Shown: in pieces, positions 39,489-48,989 of the stretch | Numbering within the stretch: the stretch's first letter is position 1 | Layout of the letters: each line of letters opens with the position of its first letter | Assembly (NCBI RefSeq): GCF_001656295.1 | Contig: NZ_LXHE01000008.1 | Coordinates: 1 to 55,633 of the forward strand | Reading direction: 5' to 3' | Length of the DNA stretch: 55,633 nucleotides | Source: Moraxella catarrhalis | GTDB lineage: Bacteria; Pseudomonadota; Gammaproteobacteria; Pseudomonadales; Moraxellaceae | Translations under genes and position numbers: made by a program | Notes under the pieces: generated by a model | Seen by the model: the letters and a program-made list of their open reading frames with translations, nothing else | Told to the model about the DNA's origin: nothing | Databases searched by the model: none

Positions 39489-39506
39489 TATCAAGTTAAA
39501 TACAGT
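39478..39506 (+). promoter_or_regulatory. Candidate ahpF promoter
   Basis: Perfect TTGACA (39478-39483), 17 bases, then a poor TACAGT (39501-39506). A closer TATAAT at 39579-39584 has only T-rich sequence at -35 and could be an activator-dependent alternative. Confidence 0.4.
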
Positions 39507-39637
39507 GCATTTTGATGATTTAATGTTAGTAATGACAATGTTTGAAATTCCTAATTTTTTGAATGCGATTCAATGAGTTATAATAAGGATATGAGTTGTT
39601 CAAACAGTGATAATTTCATAACACGTTAGGGGGAAAT

Positions 39638-41194
39638 ATGTTAGATCAAGGTTTATTAGATGCCGTCAAATCATACAGCGCCAATATGACGCGCCCAATT
39701 CAGCTAGTGATCGGCGCGGGCGAACATGATAAGCGTGCCGAATTGGTCGATTTTTTGAGTAAAATTGCAGGCACAACTGACAAAATCCAATTTGACGCTT
39801 CGGCGGTGGACAGTGACTTATCACCAATGAGCTTTAAAATCACCACAGAAAATCGCGAAACAGGTATTGTGTTTAGCGGTATTCCAGGGGGACACGAATT
39901 TACTTCATTGATTTTGGCCATCTTGCAGGCAGGCGGGCATACATTGAAGCTGGATGAAGATATTCAGCAGCTGGTTAAGCGTATTCAAGAGCCGCTTAAA
40001 TTCCAGACTTTTGTTTCATTGTCATGTCATAACTGTCCAGATGTGATTCAAGCGCTCAATCAGTTTGCGATTTTGAACGATCATATCGAAAATGAAATGA
40101 TTGATGGTGGCGTGTTTCCTGAATTGGTAGCTGAGAAAAAAATCCAAGGCGTGCCAGCAGTCTTTTTAAACGGTAAGCCATTTGCTAATGGTAAAGTGGA
40201 TACCGCCAAGATCATCGAAAAGCTGCAAGAGCAGTACCCAGATCTGTTGTCGGCAGGTGATGAGCCGCAGCTTGAGACCCAAGATGTCACTGTCATTGGC
40301 GGTGGACCAGCGGGTGCAGCGGCAGCGATTTATACCGCTCGTAAGGGCTTGCGTGTTGCGATCGTGGCGGATCGCATCGGTGGTCAGGTTAAAGATACGC
40401 AAGATATCGAAAACTTAATTTCTATTCCTTTGACCAATGGCAATACATTGGCTGCAAATTTGGCAACACACATCAAAGAGTACAATATTACCGTCAAAGA
40501 GCATGTCAGCGTAACTAAGTTGGAAGAAGTTGAAGGTGGTTATCAAGTCACCCTAAGCACTGGCGCAACTTGGACTTCTCGCACTTTGATTTTGGCGACG
40601 GGAGCCAAATGGCGTAAGCTTGGTGTTAAGGGTGAGGATGAAAATATTGGCAATGGTGTCGCCTATTGCCCACACTGCGACGGTCCATTTTTTAAAGGTA
40701 AAGATGTTGCGGTGATTGGCGGTGGTAACTCAGGTGTTGAGGCGGCGTTGGATTTGGCGGGGATTGTCAATCATGTGACTGTCTTGGAGTTTGGTGACTC
40801 ATTGCGTGCCGATCAAGTGTTAATTGACAAAGCTGAAGCACGAGAGAATATCACAATCATAAAATCAGCAGCAACAACCGAGATCACCACCGATGGTAAT
40901 AAAGTCAATGCTTTGGTTTATCAAGATCGTACCAGTGGCAATAGCCAAACATTACCATTGTCTGCTGTTTTTGTCCAAATTGGCTTGGTGCCAAATTCAG
41001 AGGTTGCCAAAGGCTTGGTAACAATGACGCCACAAGGTGAGATTGAAATTGATGCCAAATGTCGCACAAGTAAGGTTGGTATTTTTGCTTGTGGTGATGT
41101 GACAACAGTGCCATATAAGCAAATCAATATCGCAATGGGCGAAGGTTCTAAGGCGGGCTTATCAGCCTTTGAATATTTGATGATGAACGGTTAA
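39638..41194 (+). CDS. ahpF: Alkyl hydroperoxide reductase subunit F
   Basis: NADH-dependent FAD disulfide reductase that regenerates AhpC. 518 residues. The N-terminal tandem thioredoxin-like domain carries C130-HN-C133, and the thioredoxin-reductase-like part has the FAD motif GGGPAGAAAA and the redox pair C344-PH-C347. Both pairs match the positions in E. coli AhpF within one residue. It has a terminator and is separated from ahpC by the reversed DUF465 gene. Confidence 0.97.
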   Translation: MLDQGLLDAVKSYSANMTRPIQLVIGAGEHDKRAELVDFLSKIAGTTDKIQFDASAVDSDLSPMSFKITTENRETGIVFSGIPGGHEFTSLILAILQAGGHTLKLDEDIQQLVKRIQEPLKFQTFVSLSCHNCPDVIQALNQFAILNDHIENEMIDGGVFPELVAEKKIQGVPAVFLNGKPFANGKVDTAKIIEKLQEQYPDLLSAGDEPQLETQDVTVIGGGPAGAAAAIYTARKGLRVAIVADRIGGQVKDTQDIENLISIPLTNGNTLAANLATHIKEYNITVKEHVSVTKLEEVEGGYQVTLSTGATWTSRTLILATGAKWRKLGVKGEDENIGNGVAYCPHCDGPFFKGKDVAVIGGGNSGVEAALDLAGIVNHVTVLEFGDSLRADQVLIDKAEARENITIIKSAATTEITTDGNKVNALVYQDRTSGNSQTLPLSAVFVQIGLVPNSEVAKGLVTMTPQGEIEIDAKCRTSKVGIFACGDVTTVPYKQINIAMGEGSKAGLSAFEYLMMNG

Positions 41195-41210
41195 TAATGG
41201 TAATTACCCC

Positions 41211-41244
41211 AAATTACACGCTACAAAAATAGCGCGTAATTTTT
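41211..41244 (+). terminator. Terminator of ahpF
   Basis: A 12-bp stem with one mismatch (41211-41222 with 41231-41242) followed by T. Confidence 0.75.
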
Positions 41245-41309
41245 ATGTCACAGGCTTGGTCACTGCCGCCCGATGGTGTATGATGGTGGCATGATATCAG
41301 GAGGCGATC

Positions 41310-41780
41310 ATGCAATATTTTTATTGGCTTTTGGCGTTTTTTGTGGGCGCAGGTGCAGCCATACAGGCAGCCATCAATTCACGATTGGCAGCTGGTCTAG
41401 GCGATCAGCCTGTCATTGCAGCATTTATCTCGTTTTTGATTGGGACGATATTTTTGGGCGTGATCATGATCAGCCAAAGCAATTTAACACTTGCTTGGGC
41501 TGGTCTGCCGGAGCAGCCTTGGTGGCGCTGGCTGGGCGGCTTGATTGGTGCAGCATTTGTTTTTTCTACCGTCCTGCTTGCACCTAAGATCGGCTTGGTC
41601 AATATGGTGTTCTTGATTATACTAGGTCAGCTGTCAGCGGGTATGGCGATTGATGCTTATGGGCTGATCCAAATGCCCACTCGCCCCTTATCTTGGCAAA
41701 AATATATCGGCATTTTGGTGATGCTTTTAGGTTTGCTGATTTTTATGTTTGGTGATAAATTAAGTAGTATGATGAAATAA
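41310..41780 (+). CDS. DMT-superfamily transporter, DUF606/YdcZ type
   Basis: A 156-residue inner-membrane protein with five hydrophobic segments. The N-terminal GAGAAIQAAINSRL and the PWWRWLGGLIGA stretch are typical of the DUF606 (YdcZ) family, half-size relatives of the drug/metabolite transporters that probably work as dimers. The substrate is unknown. An excellent AGGAGG site precedes the ATG. Another overlapping frame in this region lacks support. Confidence 0.88.
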   Translation: MQYFYWLLAFFVGAGAAIQAAINSRLAAGLGDQPVIAAFISFLIGTIFLGVIMISQSNLTLAWAGLPEQPWWRWLGGLIGAAFVFSTVLLAPKIGLVNMVFLIILGQLSAGMAIDAYGLIQMPTRPLSWQKYIGILVMLLGLLIFMFGDKLSSMMK

Positions 41781-41809
41781 TTGGCGCGTATCAGCGAGTG
41801 TGATACAAT
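41781..41809 (+). promoter_or_regulatory. Promoter of iscX
   Basis: TTGGCG (41781-41786), a 17-base spacer and TACAAT (41804-41809), 22 bases before the iscX ATG. Confidence 0.6.
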
Positions 41810-41831
41810 ATAAAAAATATGGGAGAAAATC

Positions 41832-42029
41832 ATGAAGTTGACTTGGCAAGACACTTTAGATATCGCCATTGCATTGGCTGAAAAATATCCTGATGAGGAT
41901 GTGCAATATATCCGTTTCACCGATTTGCACCGCTATGTGTGTGAGCTTGAAGACTTTGATGATGATCCCAACAAGTCTAATGAGCGAATTTTAGAAGCCA
42001 TTCAGATGGCGTGGCTTGATGAGCTATAA
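41832..42029 (+). CDS. iscX: Fe-S cluster assembly protein IscX
   Basis: Small acidic protein that binds the desulfurase IscS and iron and tunes Fe-S assembly. 65 residues, the family length. The pattern MKLTWQDTLDIAIALAEKYP, the FTDLHRYV segment and the C-terminal AIQMAWLDE are diagnostic. In E. coli iscX ends the isc operon; here it stands alone with its own promoter and terminator, next to a ferric-iron importer. Confidence 0.95.
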   Translation: MKLTWQDTLDIAIALAEKYPDEDVQYIRFTDLHRYVCELEDFDDDPNKSNERILEAIQMAWLDEL

Positions 42030-42033
42030 AAAT

Positions 42034-42062
42034 AAACCCAAGTACTTGCTTGGGTTTTTTAT
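42034..42062. terminator. Terminator of iscX, convergent with fbpC
   Basis: AAACCCAAG (42034-42042) pairs with CTTGGGTTT (42049-42057), then T. The A-rich left flank allows weak use on the other strand. Confidence 0.8.
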
Positions 42063-42075
42063 TACGCTTAATCAG

Positions 42076-43110
42076 TCATGAATCGCTTGCAGTGATGCCA
42101 GACGCTCGGCGTATCACCACGCCAATATGATCGCCAATCTCATGGCTGCTGTGATTGACAGCCATTGAGGTTTGCATCAGTAACGTCTGACCTTGGGCAG
42201 AGCGCAGGGTGTATAGCCAATAGCCGCCGCGAAAGTCTTTATCAATGACTGTGACAGCGATGGCGTTGGCGTCTTGGCTAGGCTTCACATCATGAGGGCG
42301 GATCAAGGCTTTGGTGGGGTGAGCGGACAGCGGAATAGGAATGAAGCCGATTGGGCTATCAAATCCATCATCTGTCATAGTTAGCACGTCAATAATCACA
42401 CCTTCGCCGATAAAGCGCGCCACTGATTCATTGGCAGGGCGCTGATATAGAGCATTTGGTGTATCCCATTGCTGCACTTTGCCTTGGGTAATCAGCCCAA
42501 CCACATCTGCCATCGCAAAGGCTTCAGCTTGATCATGTGTCACCAAGATGGCAGAGACATTTTGGGAGGTGAGCAGGCGGTGTACTTCTTTGGACAGACT
42601 GGTTCTTAGCTCAACATCTAGATTTGAAAATGGTTCATCAAGTAAAATCAAACTCGGACGCGGTGCAAGCGCACGCACCAGCGCCACACGCTGCTGCTGA
42701 CCGCCAGACAATTCATGAGGGTAGTAGTTGGCATATTCGCTCATACCAATCAGCTCAAGCATTTCTTCCACGCGCTTAGACTTGGCGGTTTTATCCATTT
42801 TAGAAAGCCCAAAGGCGATATTATCTTTCACAGTCAGATGCGGAAATAGGGCATAGTCTTGAAATACCATGCCGATTTGTCGCTCATGCGCAGGGATATG
42901 AATTTGGCTGTCATACAGCGTTTGATCTTGAATGCGGATGCTGCCACTGTCAGGCGTCTCAAACCCTGCAATACAGCGTAGCAGCGTCGTTTTACCGCAG
43001 CCAGATGCGCCCAGCAGGCAAGCGATTTGTCCTGATTGTAGATCAAAGCTGATATCGGTCAAAATGGGTCTTTGATCAAAACTGATGGAGAGGTTTTTAA
43101 TACTTAGCAT
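42076..43110 (-). CDS. fbpC: Ferric iron ABC transporter ATP-binding protein
   Basis: ATPase of the Fe3+ importer. 344 residues. Walker A GASGCGKT (34-41), Q-loop VFQDYALFPH, signature LSGGQ (134-138), Walker B LILLDEP with D158-E159, H-loop in VTHDQ, and a C-terminal TOBE-type regulatory domain. The start at 43110 gives MLSIKNLSISF, the family N terminus; a longer frame reaches into the permease gene. It is 28 bases after the permease and cotranscribed with it. Confidence 0.93.
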   Translation of the reverse strand: MLSIKNLSISFDQRPILTDISFDLQSGQIACLLGASGCGKTTLLRCIAGFETPDSGSIRIQDQTLYDSQIHIPAHERQIGMVFQDYALFPHLTVKDNIAFGLSKMDKTAKSKRVEEMLELIGMSEYANYYPHELSGGQQQRVALVRALAPRPSLILLDEPFSNLDVELRTSLSKEVHRLLTSQNVSAILVTHDQAEAFAMADVVGLITQGKVQQWDTPNALYQRPANESVARFIGEGVIIDVLTMTDDGFDSPIGFIPIPLSAHPTKALIRPHDVKPSQDANAIAVTVIDKDFRGGYWLYTLRSAQGQTLLMQTSMAVNHSSHEIGDHIGVVIRRASGITASDS

Positions 43111-43138
43111 GAGTGTCTCGATGATAGGAAAATAAAGG

Positions 43139-44746
43139 CTACTTTTGGTCCATCTTAGCAAATAATATGACAGGAATCAGTCCAGCCAAAATGATCGCCA
43201 GTGCTGGTAAAGAGGCTTTGTCATACAAGCCTTCACTGGTGAAAGAAAAAATCCGCACCGACAGCGTATCCCAATTAAAAGGACGCATCATCAATGTGAT
43301 CGGCATCTCTTTCATGGTATCTACAAAGACCATCAGCATGGTCACGCCCAGCGCACTTTTGATCAGCGGCAAATAAACGCGCCGCACTGTGCCAAAAGGC
43401 GTCAACCCCAAAGAGGCAGCCGCTTCGATGTGCGTCGTGCGAATGCGTTTCATGCCTGCATCGACCGACTGTACGCCGAGCGCCAAAAAACGAATCAATA
43501 GCGCAATGAGCATGGCAAAGATCGTCCCCTTAAAGATCGCATCGGTATCTGAAAATGCAGATATGTTGGTAATGAGCCAATTATCAAGCCATGCAACAGG
43601 CACAAAGACACCAACAGCCAATACCGTACCTGGGATGGCATAGCCCAGTGTGGATATTTTGGTGGCAATCAAAGCATAGCGACTTTTATCCAAGCGAGCT
43701 GCAATGGCGATAAATAATGCAACCACAGCGACCGCCACAGCACTCATTAGGCTGATGCTGACAGAGTGCCAAATTTGCATCAGTAATTCACCAAGCACAA
43801 TTTGTTGCCAACTTGACATCGCCCATGCGGTCAGCTGAATGATTGGAATGACAAAAGACAAACATAAAATCAGCCCACAGTACAAAGTGGCGAACCATTT
43901 TTTATGACCAGTTAAGACAATATTTCGGTGATGACTGGCACGACCTGTGGTCTCAAAACGGCGACGACCACGGCTTAGCTGTTCAAGCAGCAAAAAAACA
44001 AACACAAGACCAATTAATAAACTTGCCAACTGTTTGGCGGTATCAAGCGAATAAAACCCAAACCATGCTTGATAAATTGCCGTTGTAAAAGTGTCATAGC
44101 CAAAGACGCTGACCGCACCAAAGTCCGCCAATACTTCCATCAAGGCTAATATGCTGCCGCCAGCAATCCAAGGTCTTGCCATGGGCAATGCCAGCTTCAA
44201 AAATGACTGCACGGATGACAGCCCCAATGATGCCCCCGCTTCAAGAGCTCGGTTGCCCATGCTGCCAAAGGCATTTTTTGCCAACAAATAAACATAAGGA
44301 TATAAAGTTAGGCTCATGACCACCGTTAAGCCAAAGCCATTTCTAATATCTGGCAGACCATTTTCAAAGCCCCACGCTTGTCTTAAATAAGTACTAATGG
44401 TACCTGTATAGTCAAAAATACCCAACTGCACAAAAGCAAGCACATAAGCGGGCATGGCAAGTGGCAACATCATCGCCCAACCAAAAAAGCGTTTCAACGG
44501 AAAATCGGTCATGGCAGTCAGCCAAGCGGTTGTTGTGCCAAGTACTGTTACCCCAATGCCCACCCCCAGTACCAGTAATGCGGTATTTTTAAGCAGCAGT
44601 GGCAACTCATAATCCAGCAAAAAGTGCCAAATTTCAGCATCAAAACTGTTAAGTGCAAAGACAATGACGGATAATGGCACCAAAACCAACAAGGCACACA
44701 GACCAAGCCACAAGCGCGATAAAATGGAAGATGAATTCATGAGCAT
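43139..44746 (-). CDS. fbpB: Ferric iron ABC transporter permease
   Basis: A 535-residue double-length permease with about 12 membrane segments and two copies of the binding-protein-dependent transport (EAA-type) loop: ALEAGASLGLSSVQSF in the first half and HIEAAASLGLTPFG in the second. This two-domain form is typical of FbpB/AfuB iron importers. The start is ATG 44746 or ATG 44740; neither has a clear ribosome-binding site. Leads the fbpB-fbpC unit, divergent from fbpA. Confidence 0.92.
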   Translation of the reverse strand: MLMNSSSILSRLWLGLCALLVLVPLSVIVFALNSFDAEIWHFLLDYELPLLLKNTALLVLGVGIGVTVLGTTTAWLTAMTDFPLKRFFGWAMMLPLAMPAYVLAFVQLGIFDYTGTISTYLRQAWGFENGLPDIRNGFGLTVVMSLTLYPYVYLLAKNAFGSMGNRALEAGASLGLSSVQSFLKLALPMARPWIAGGSILALMEVLADFGAVSVFGYDTFTTAIYQAWFGFYSLDTAKQLASLLIGLVFVFLLLEQLSRGRRRFETTGRASHHRNIVLTGHKKWFATLYCGLILCLSFVIPIIQLTAWAMSSWQQIVLGELLMQIWHSVSISLMSAVAVAVVALFIAIAARLDKSRYALIATKISTLGYAIPGTVLAVGVFVPVAWLDNWLITNISAFSDTDAIFKGTIFAMLIALLIRFLALGVQSVDAGMKRIRTTHIEAAASLGLTPFGTVRRVYLPLIKSALGVTMLMVFVDTMKEMPITLMMRPFNWDTLSVRIFSFTSEGLYDKASLPALAIILAGLIPVILFAKMDQK

Positions 44747-44797
44747 TAAAGTTATGATAAATCAAAAGGTGGTATCATATTTTATCAAAAAATGATA

Positions 44798-44816
44798 GAT
44801 AATGATAATTTTTCTT
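44798..44816. promoter_or_regulatory. Fur box between fbpB and fbpA
   Basis: Fifteen of 19 positions match the classic GATAATGATAATCATTATC consensus, with the first 12 perfect. It lies 52 bases from the fbpB start and just upstream of a TATAAT at 44841-44846 facing fbpA, so Fur could repress both directions when iron is plentiful. A TATCA/TGATA repeat adjoins it. Confidence 0.8.
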
Positions 44817-44945
44817 GTTTCTATTTAGAAATTATTATAGTATAATAGCATAAAATTTGACAGGTTTATTAACCAAACTGTCACATTGATGCACTTTTTT
44901 TTCTGTATAAATCACGGTGGTTTTAAGACAGATTAAGTAGCATGA

Positions 44946-45989
<1,044 letters not shown>

Positions 45990-46013
45990 TCTGTTCATGT
46001 TTAGATAATTAAG

Positions 46014-46043
46014 AAGCACTTTGGTCAAATCAAAGTGCTTTTT
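46014..46043. terminator. Bidirectional terminator between fbpA and dapE
   Basis: A 10-bp perfect stem, AAGCACTTTG (46014-46023) with CAAAGTGCTT (46031-46040), plus T. Confidence 0.8.
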
Positions 46044-46065
46044 AATTGGGCGATAAATTTTTAGG

Positions 46066-47247
46066 TTATTTGATTAAACTGACTAAAATTTCTTCATAAA
46101 TTTGTGTGAGCTTTTCTAGGTCATCAATATCAACGTGTTCATCCACTTGATGAATGGTGGCATTGAGTACGCCTAATTCAACCACCTGCGCGCCCATGAT
46201 CGGTGCAATAAACCGACCATCTGAAGTACCGCCCGAAGTCGATAGCTTAGCGTCGGTGCCAGTGACAGTTTTGATGGCATTGACGCACGCCGAGACAAAC
46301 TCTCCTTTTTCGGTCAAAAAAGGCACGCCTGAAAGTGTCCATTCGATCTCATAAGTTGCTTTGCTATCTTGAAAATGCCGATCAAAAATGGCATGAGTTT
46401 TTGCCATAAGGCTCTCGGCAGTATTTTCGGTGCAATATCGAAAATTAAACAGCACTTCACAAGTACCGCCGATGACATTGGTTGCGCCTGTGCCAGAGTG
46501 AATGTTGGAGATTTGCAGAGAGGTTTTGGGAAAATAGTCATTGCCGTCATCCCAATGCGTCACAATCAGCTCGCTAAGTGCAGCTGACACCGCGTGAATG
46601 GGATTGACCGCCAGATATGGATAGGCGATATGACCCTGCTTGCCTGTGACGGTCAGTTTGGCATTTAAAGAGCCACGCCGACCATTTTTGATGACATCGC
46701 CCAACGACTGCGTACTTGATGGCTCACCGACCAAACAAAAATCCATTTTTTGCCCACGCGCTTTTAAGGTTTCGGCGACTTTGATAGTACCATTGATGGC
46801 AGGACCTTCTTCATCAGCGGTGATGAGCAGGGCGATGCTGCCTAAATGATCAGAATAGCGATTGATAAAGTTTTCGGCAGCGACAACAAAACTTGCCACG
46901 CCCGTTTTCATATCCGATGCGCCGCGCCCATAAAGCCTACCTTCGTGAATGGTAGCAGAAAAAGGGGGGAATCTCCAGCGAGACTCATCTCCTGTGGGTA
47001 CAACGTCGGTATGCCCCGCAAAACATAGCACTGGTGCTTTTGGATCTTTACCATGTTTGATTGCCCAAAGATTTTTGATTTGGGCATTTTTGCCAGTGTC
47101 ATGCGCATCGCCAAAATGCATAAACTCACACTCAAAGCCAATCTCAGATAGGCGTTTAGCAAGGATATTTTGACAATTTTTATCATCAGGTGTGATGGAA
47201 GGTTCGCGAATTAAATCAATAGATAGCGCAAGTGTCGGAGTGTGCAT
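46066..47247 (-). CDS. dapE: Succinyl-diaminopimelate desuccinylase
   Basis: Di-zinc hydrolase releasing LL-diaminopimelate for lysine and peptidoglycan. 393 residues. Metal-site motifs are [13 protein letters not shown] (H79, D81), [10 protein letters not shown] (D112), TADEEGPA (E146, E147) and a C-terminal histidine in [11 protein letters not shown] 47247 has a GGAGA site five bases upstream. A little longer than E. coli DapE (375). Monocistronic. Confidence 0.95.
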   Translation of the reverse strand: MHTPTLALSIDLIREPSITPDDKNCQNILAKRLSEIGFECEFMHFGDAHDTGKNAQIKNLWAIKHGKDPKAPVLCFAGHTDVVPTGDESRWRFPPFSATIHEGRLYGRGASDMKTGVASFVVAAENFINRYSDHLGSIALLITADEEGPAINGTIKVAETLKARGQKMDFCLVGEPSSTQSLGDVIKNGRRGSLNAKLTVTGKQGHIAYPYLAVNPIHAVSAALSELIVTHWDDGNDYFPKTSLQISNIHSGTGATNVIGGTCEVLFNFRYCTENTAESLMAKTHAIFDRHFQDSKATYEIEWTLSGVPFLTEKGEFVSACVNAIKTVTGTDAKLSTSGGTSDGRFIAPIMGAQVVELGVLNATIHQVDEHVDIDDLEKLTQIYEEILVSLIK

Positions 47248-47330
47248 GGATGTCTCCAAAATAATGAATTGATGAGTAATATTTTGTTAAATAATATGTT
47301 GTTAAAATTTTAATTTAAGAAAAAATCGGA

Positions 47331-48209
47331 TTATTCTTCCACCCATTTTACGAGTGTATCATTTTCCATCACAAATGGCTGTGCCGTCGGCTGATTATAA
47401 TGTGTAGCGTATTTGGTCAGTAGATAAGTATAAGCATCCTGTTTTGAGGTAAATTTAATGGCTTGATATGGGTCTTGGAAAGATAATTTTTCAATAAATA
47501 AATAGCCATCGTCAGCAGGAACAAGCACGCCGACATGACCGATAAACAGATACTCGCCATCTTGATCATCATGAAAAACTACCGATAGCATGGTTGCTTG
47601 ATCGTCAAATTTAATGCCTTTAAAATGCGATTTCATGTGCTCGGCATGGATTTTGGCATCTTTGGTGGCTTGAGTTTTGACGCGTCCATATAAACGGTTG
47701 TATTTTGGCAAGTCTGTATCATCAATCAAGCCGCCCACTTCAATCGCATCATGATCAGGAAAAAGCATTTGCGCGTCTGATTTTGTGGGGTCTTCTGAGA
47801 TATGGATGGTGTCTTTTAGTAAGGCAAAAGTATTAATTCGGCAATTTGTACCAATAAAGTCACCTTTGGCGTCCGCCCACAGAGTATCCATAGCTAGTGT
47901 ATCATAATCAGGCTGTTTGGCACTAAATCCGTCTGTTAGGCTGACCTTTTGGATGGTTTGATTATAATCTTTGATCCAAGACATGACCAAATCTACCTGA
48001 TCGTGCGATAAATGCTGACCAAGCACTGATCTCACCTGTGCTTCGCTGGCGTCATCGGCAATATTTGAGATAAGCATCTTGTCTTGGGTGGGTGTGCTGA
48101 CTTTTGGGTTTTGGTCAGTCGGCTCACTAGGTTTGGCAGGCGGTTTGGTAGGCGCGCACGCGACCATGAGAGCGCAAATTGTCATCAGTACAAACGGTGT
48201 GTTTTTCAT
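47331..48209 (-). CDS. Putative lipoprotein, DUF4300-like
   Basis: A 292-residue secreted protein with a lipoprotein signal: a short hydrophobic stretch ending LMVAC with the lipidation cysteine C18, then a Pro/Lys/Thr-rich linker (about 20-45). The globular part has a NCRINTFAL motif and a C-terminal segment (GHVGVLVPADDGYLFIEKL, then FQDPYQAIKF) that from memory resembles DUF4300 proteins; this should be checked. Function unknown. ATG 48209 has a GAGAA site. It starts 19 bases after the oxygenase stop, so they are probably cotranscribed. Confidence 0.75.
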   Translation of the reverse strand: MKNTPFVLMTICALMVACAPTKPPAKPSEPTDQNPKVSTPTQDKMLISNIADDASEAQVRSVLGQHLSHDQVDLVMSWIKDYNQTIQKVSLTDGFSAKQPDYDTLAMDTLWADAKGDFIGTNCRINTFALLKDTIHISEDPTKSDAQMLFPDHDAIEVGGLIDDTDLPKYNRLYGRVKTQATKDAKIHAEHMKSHFKGIKFDDQATMLSVVFHDDQDGEYLFIGHVGVLVPADDGYLFIEKLSFQDPYQAIKFTSKQDAYTYLLTKYATHYNQPTAQPFVMENDTLVKWVEE

Positions 48210-48228
48210 ATATATTCTCAATGATAAT

Positions 48229-48852
48229 TCATAAAATCTGATCGTCTTTTCTCATCCATGTGGCAATCGAAAAGCGGTAGCGATGAGTGATATTGACTTG
48301 ATGTCTAAGGTTGCTGTCAAAGATTACCAAGCGGTTGGCTTTGGGCTGTAGTGTTTGCTGTTTGCCCATCTTGTCAATAACCAAAATCTCTCCGCCATCA
48401 GTGTCAGACCAGTCGTCATTTAAATAAAATACCGCTGAAATAACGCGCTCATCGCGACCTTTAGGATTGTCGACATGCCACTGATAGCCAAAACCTGCAG
48501 GATAGCAAGCATAATGCGCCTCGCTGCGGCGAATCCCTGCATATAACGCTTGATTAAAATATTCAGCCAGTGACATGATGCTGCCCAAATAATCCATGCC
48601 GATGGGACAGTCTTCATCAATCCAGCGGATATCATCGCCACGAATGCTTTGTCGTCTCTCGCCTTGGGCTAGCGTTGCTAATTTATATTCAATAAACCCA
48701 CTTTCTTTTTGAAGCAATAAAACATCTTGGTGGTCAAATACCTCATCTAATACCAAAACGCCCATTTCCAAAAAAGTATCCAACCGATTATCGATCAGCC
48801 CTGACCAATCAACACGAAACCCTTTTTTTGACATGCTCAAAGCATCCACCAT
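48229..48852 (-). CDS. 2-oxoglutarate/Fe(II)-dependent oxygenase
   Basis: A 207-residue protein with the prolyl-hydroxylase-like facial triad: H126-x-D128 in YQWHVDNP and a distal histidine in LRHQV (H184), followed by R191/R193 in RYRFS that could bind 2-oxoglutarate. FYLNDDW and GGEILV strands are typical of the SM-20/P4H-like group. The substrate is unknown. Start 48852 (MVDALSM) has AAGG five bases upstream; the frame is open to 48987, but the added hydrophobic stretch would fill the promoter region shared with rlmJ. Leads the unit with the lipoprotein gene. Confidence 0.82.
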   Translation of the reverse strand: MVDALSMSKKGFRVDWSGLIDNRLDTFLEMGVLVLDEVFDHQDVLLLQKESGFIEYKLATLAQGERRQSIRGDDIRWIDEDCPIGMDYLGSIMSLAEYFNQALYAGIRRSEAHYACYPAGFGYQWHVDNPKGRDERVISAVFYLNDDWSDTDGGEILVIDKMGKQQTLQPKANRLVIFDSNLRHQVNITHRYRFSIATWMRKDDQIL

Positions 48853-48919
48853 CATCACCTTTATGATTATTGCCGTATCAAAAGCCGCTGCCATACTCAG
48901 GATTGCTGACCAAGCCTTT

Positions 48920-48951
48920 ATAAATAGGCATAGCGCAATATACCTATTTAT
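48920..48951. promoter_or_regulatory. Inverted repeat between the oxygenase gene and rlmJ
   Basis: ATAAATAGG-N14-CCTATTTAT, a perfect 9-bp inverted repeat centred in the 137-base divergent gap. It looks like an operator; no regulator is adjacent. Confidence 0.45.
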
Positions 48952-48989
48952 GATACCATAAATAATTAACCATCTAATAATTTTCACTT

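Noticed and set aside
41273-41587. Alternative + strand frame overlapping the DUF606 gene
   Set aside because: The overlapping frame at 41310 has the AGGAGG site and a coherent membrane-protein pattern; this one is Cys/Arg-rich and low in hydrophobic order.
48853-48873. Second Fur box upstream of the oxygenase gene
   Set aside because: Only an ATAATCAT half resembles the consensus; the rest does not match well enough.
48853-48987. 45-residue hydrophobic N-terminal extension of the 2OG oxygenase, as a membrane anchor
   Set aside because: Its start would be two bases from the divergent rlmJ start, leaving no promoter for either gene; the ATG at 48852 has a ribosome-binding site.
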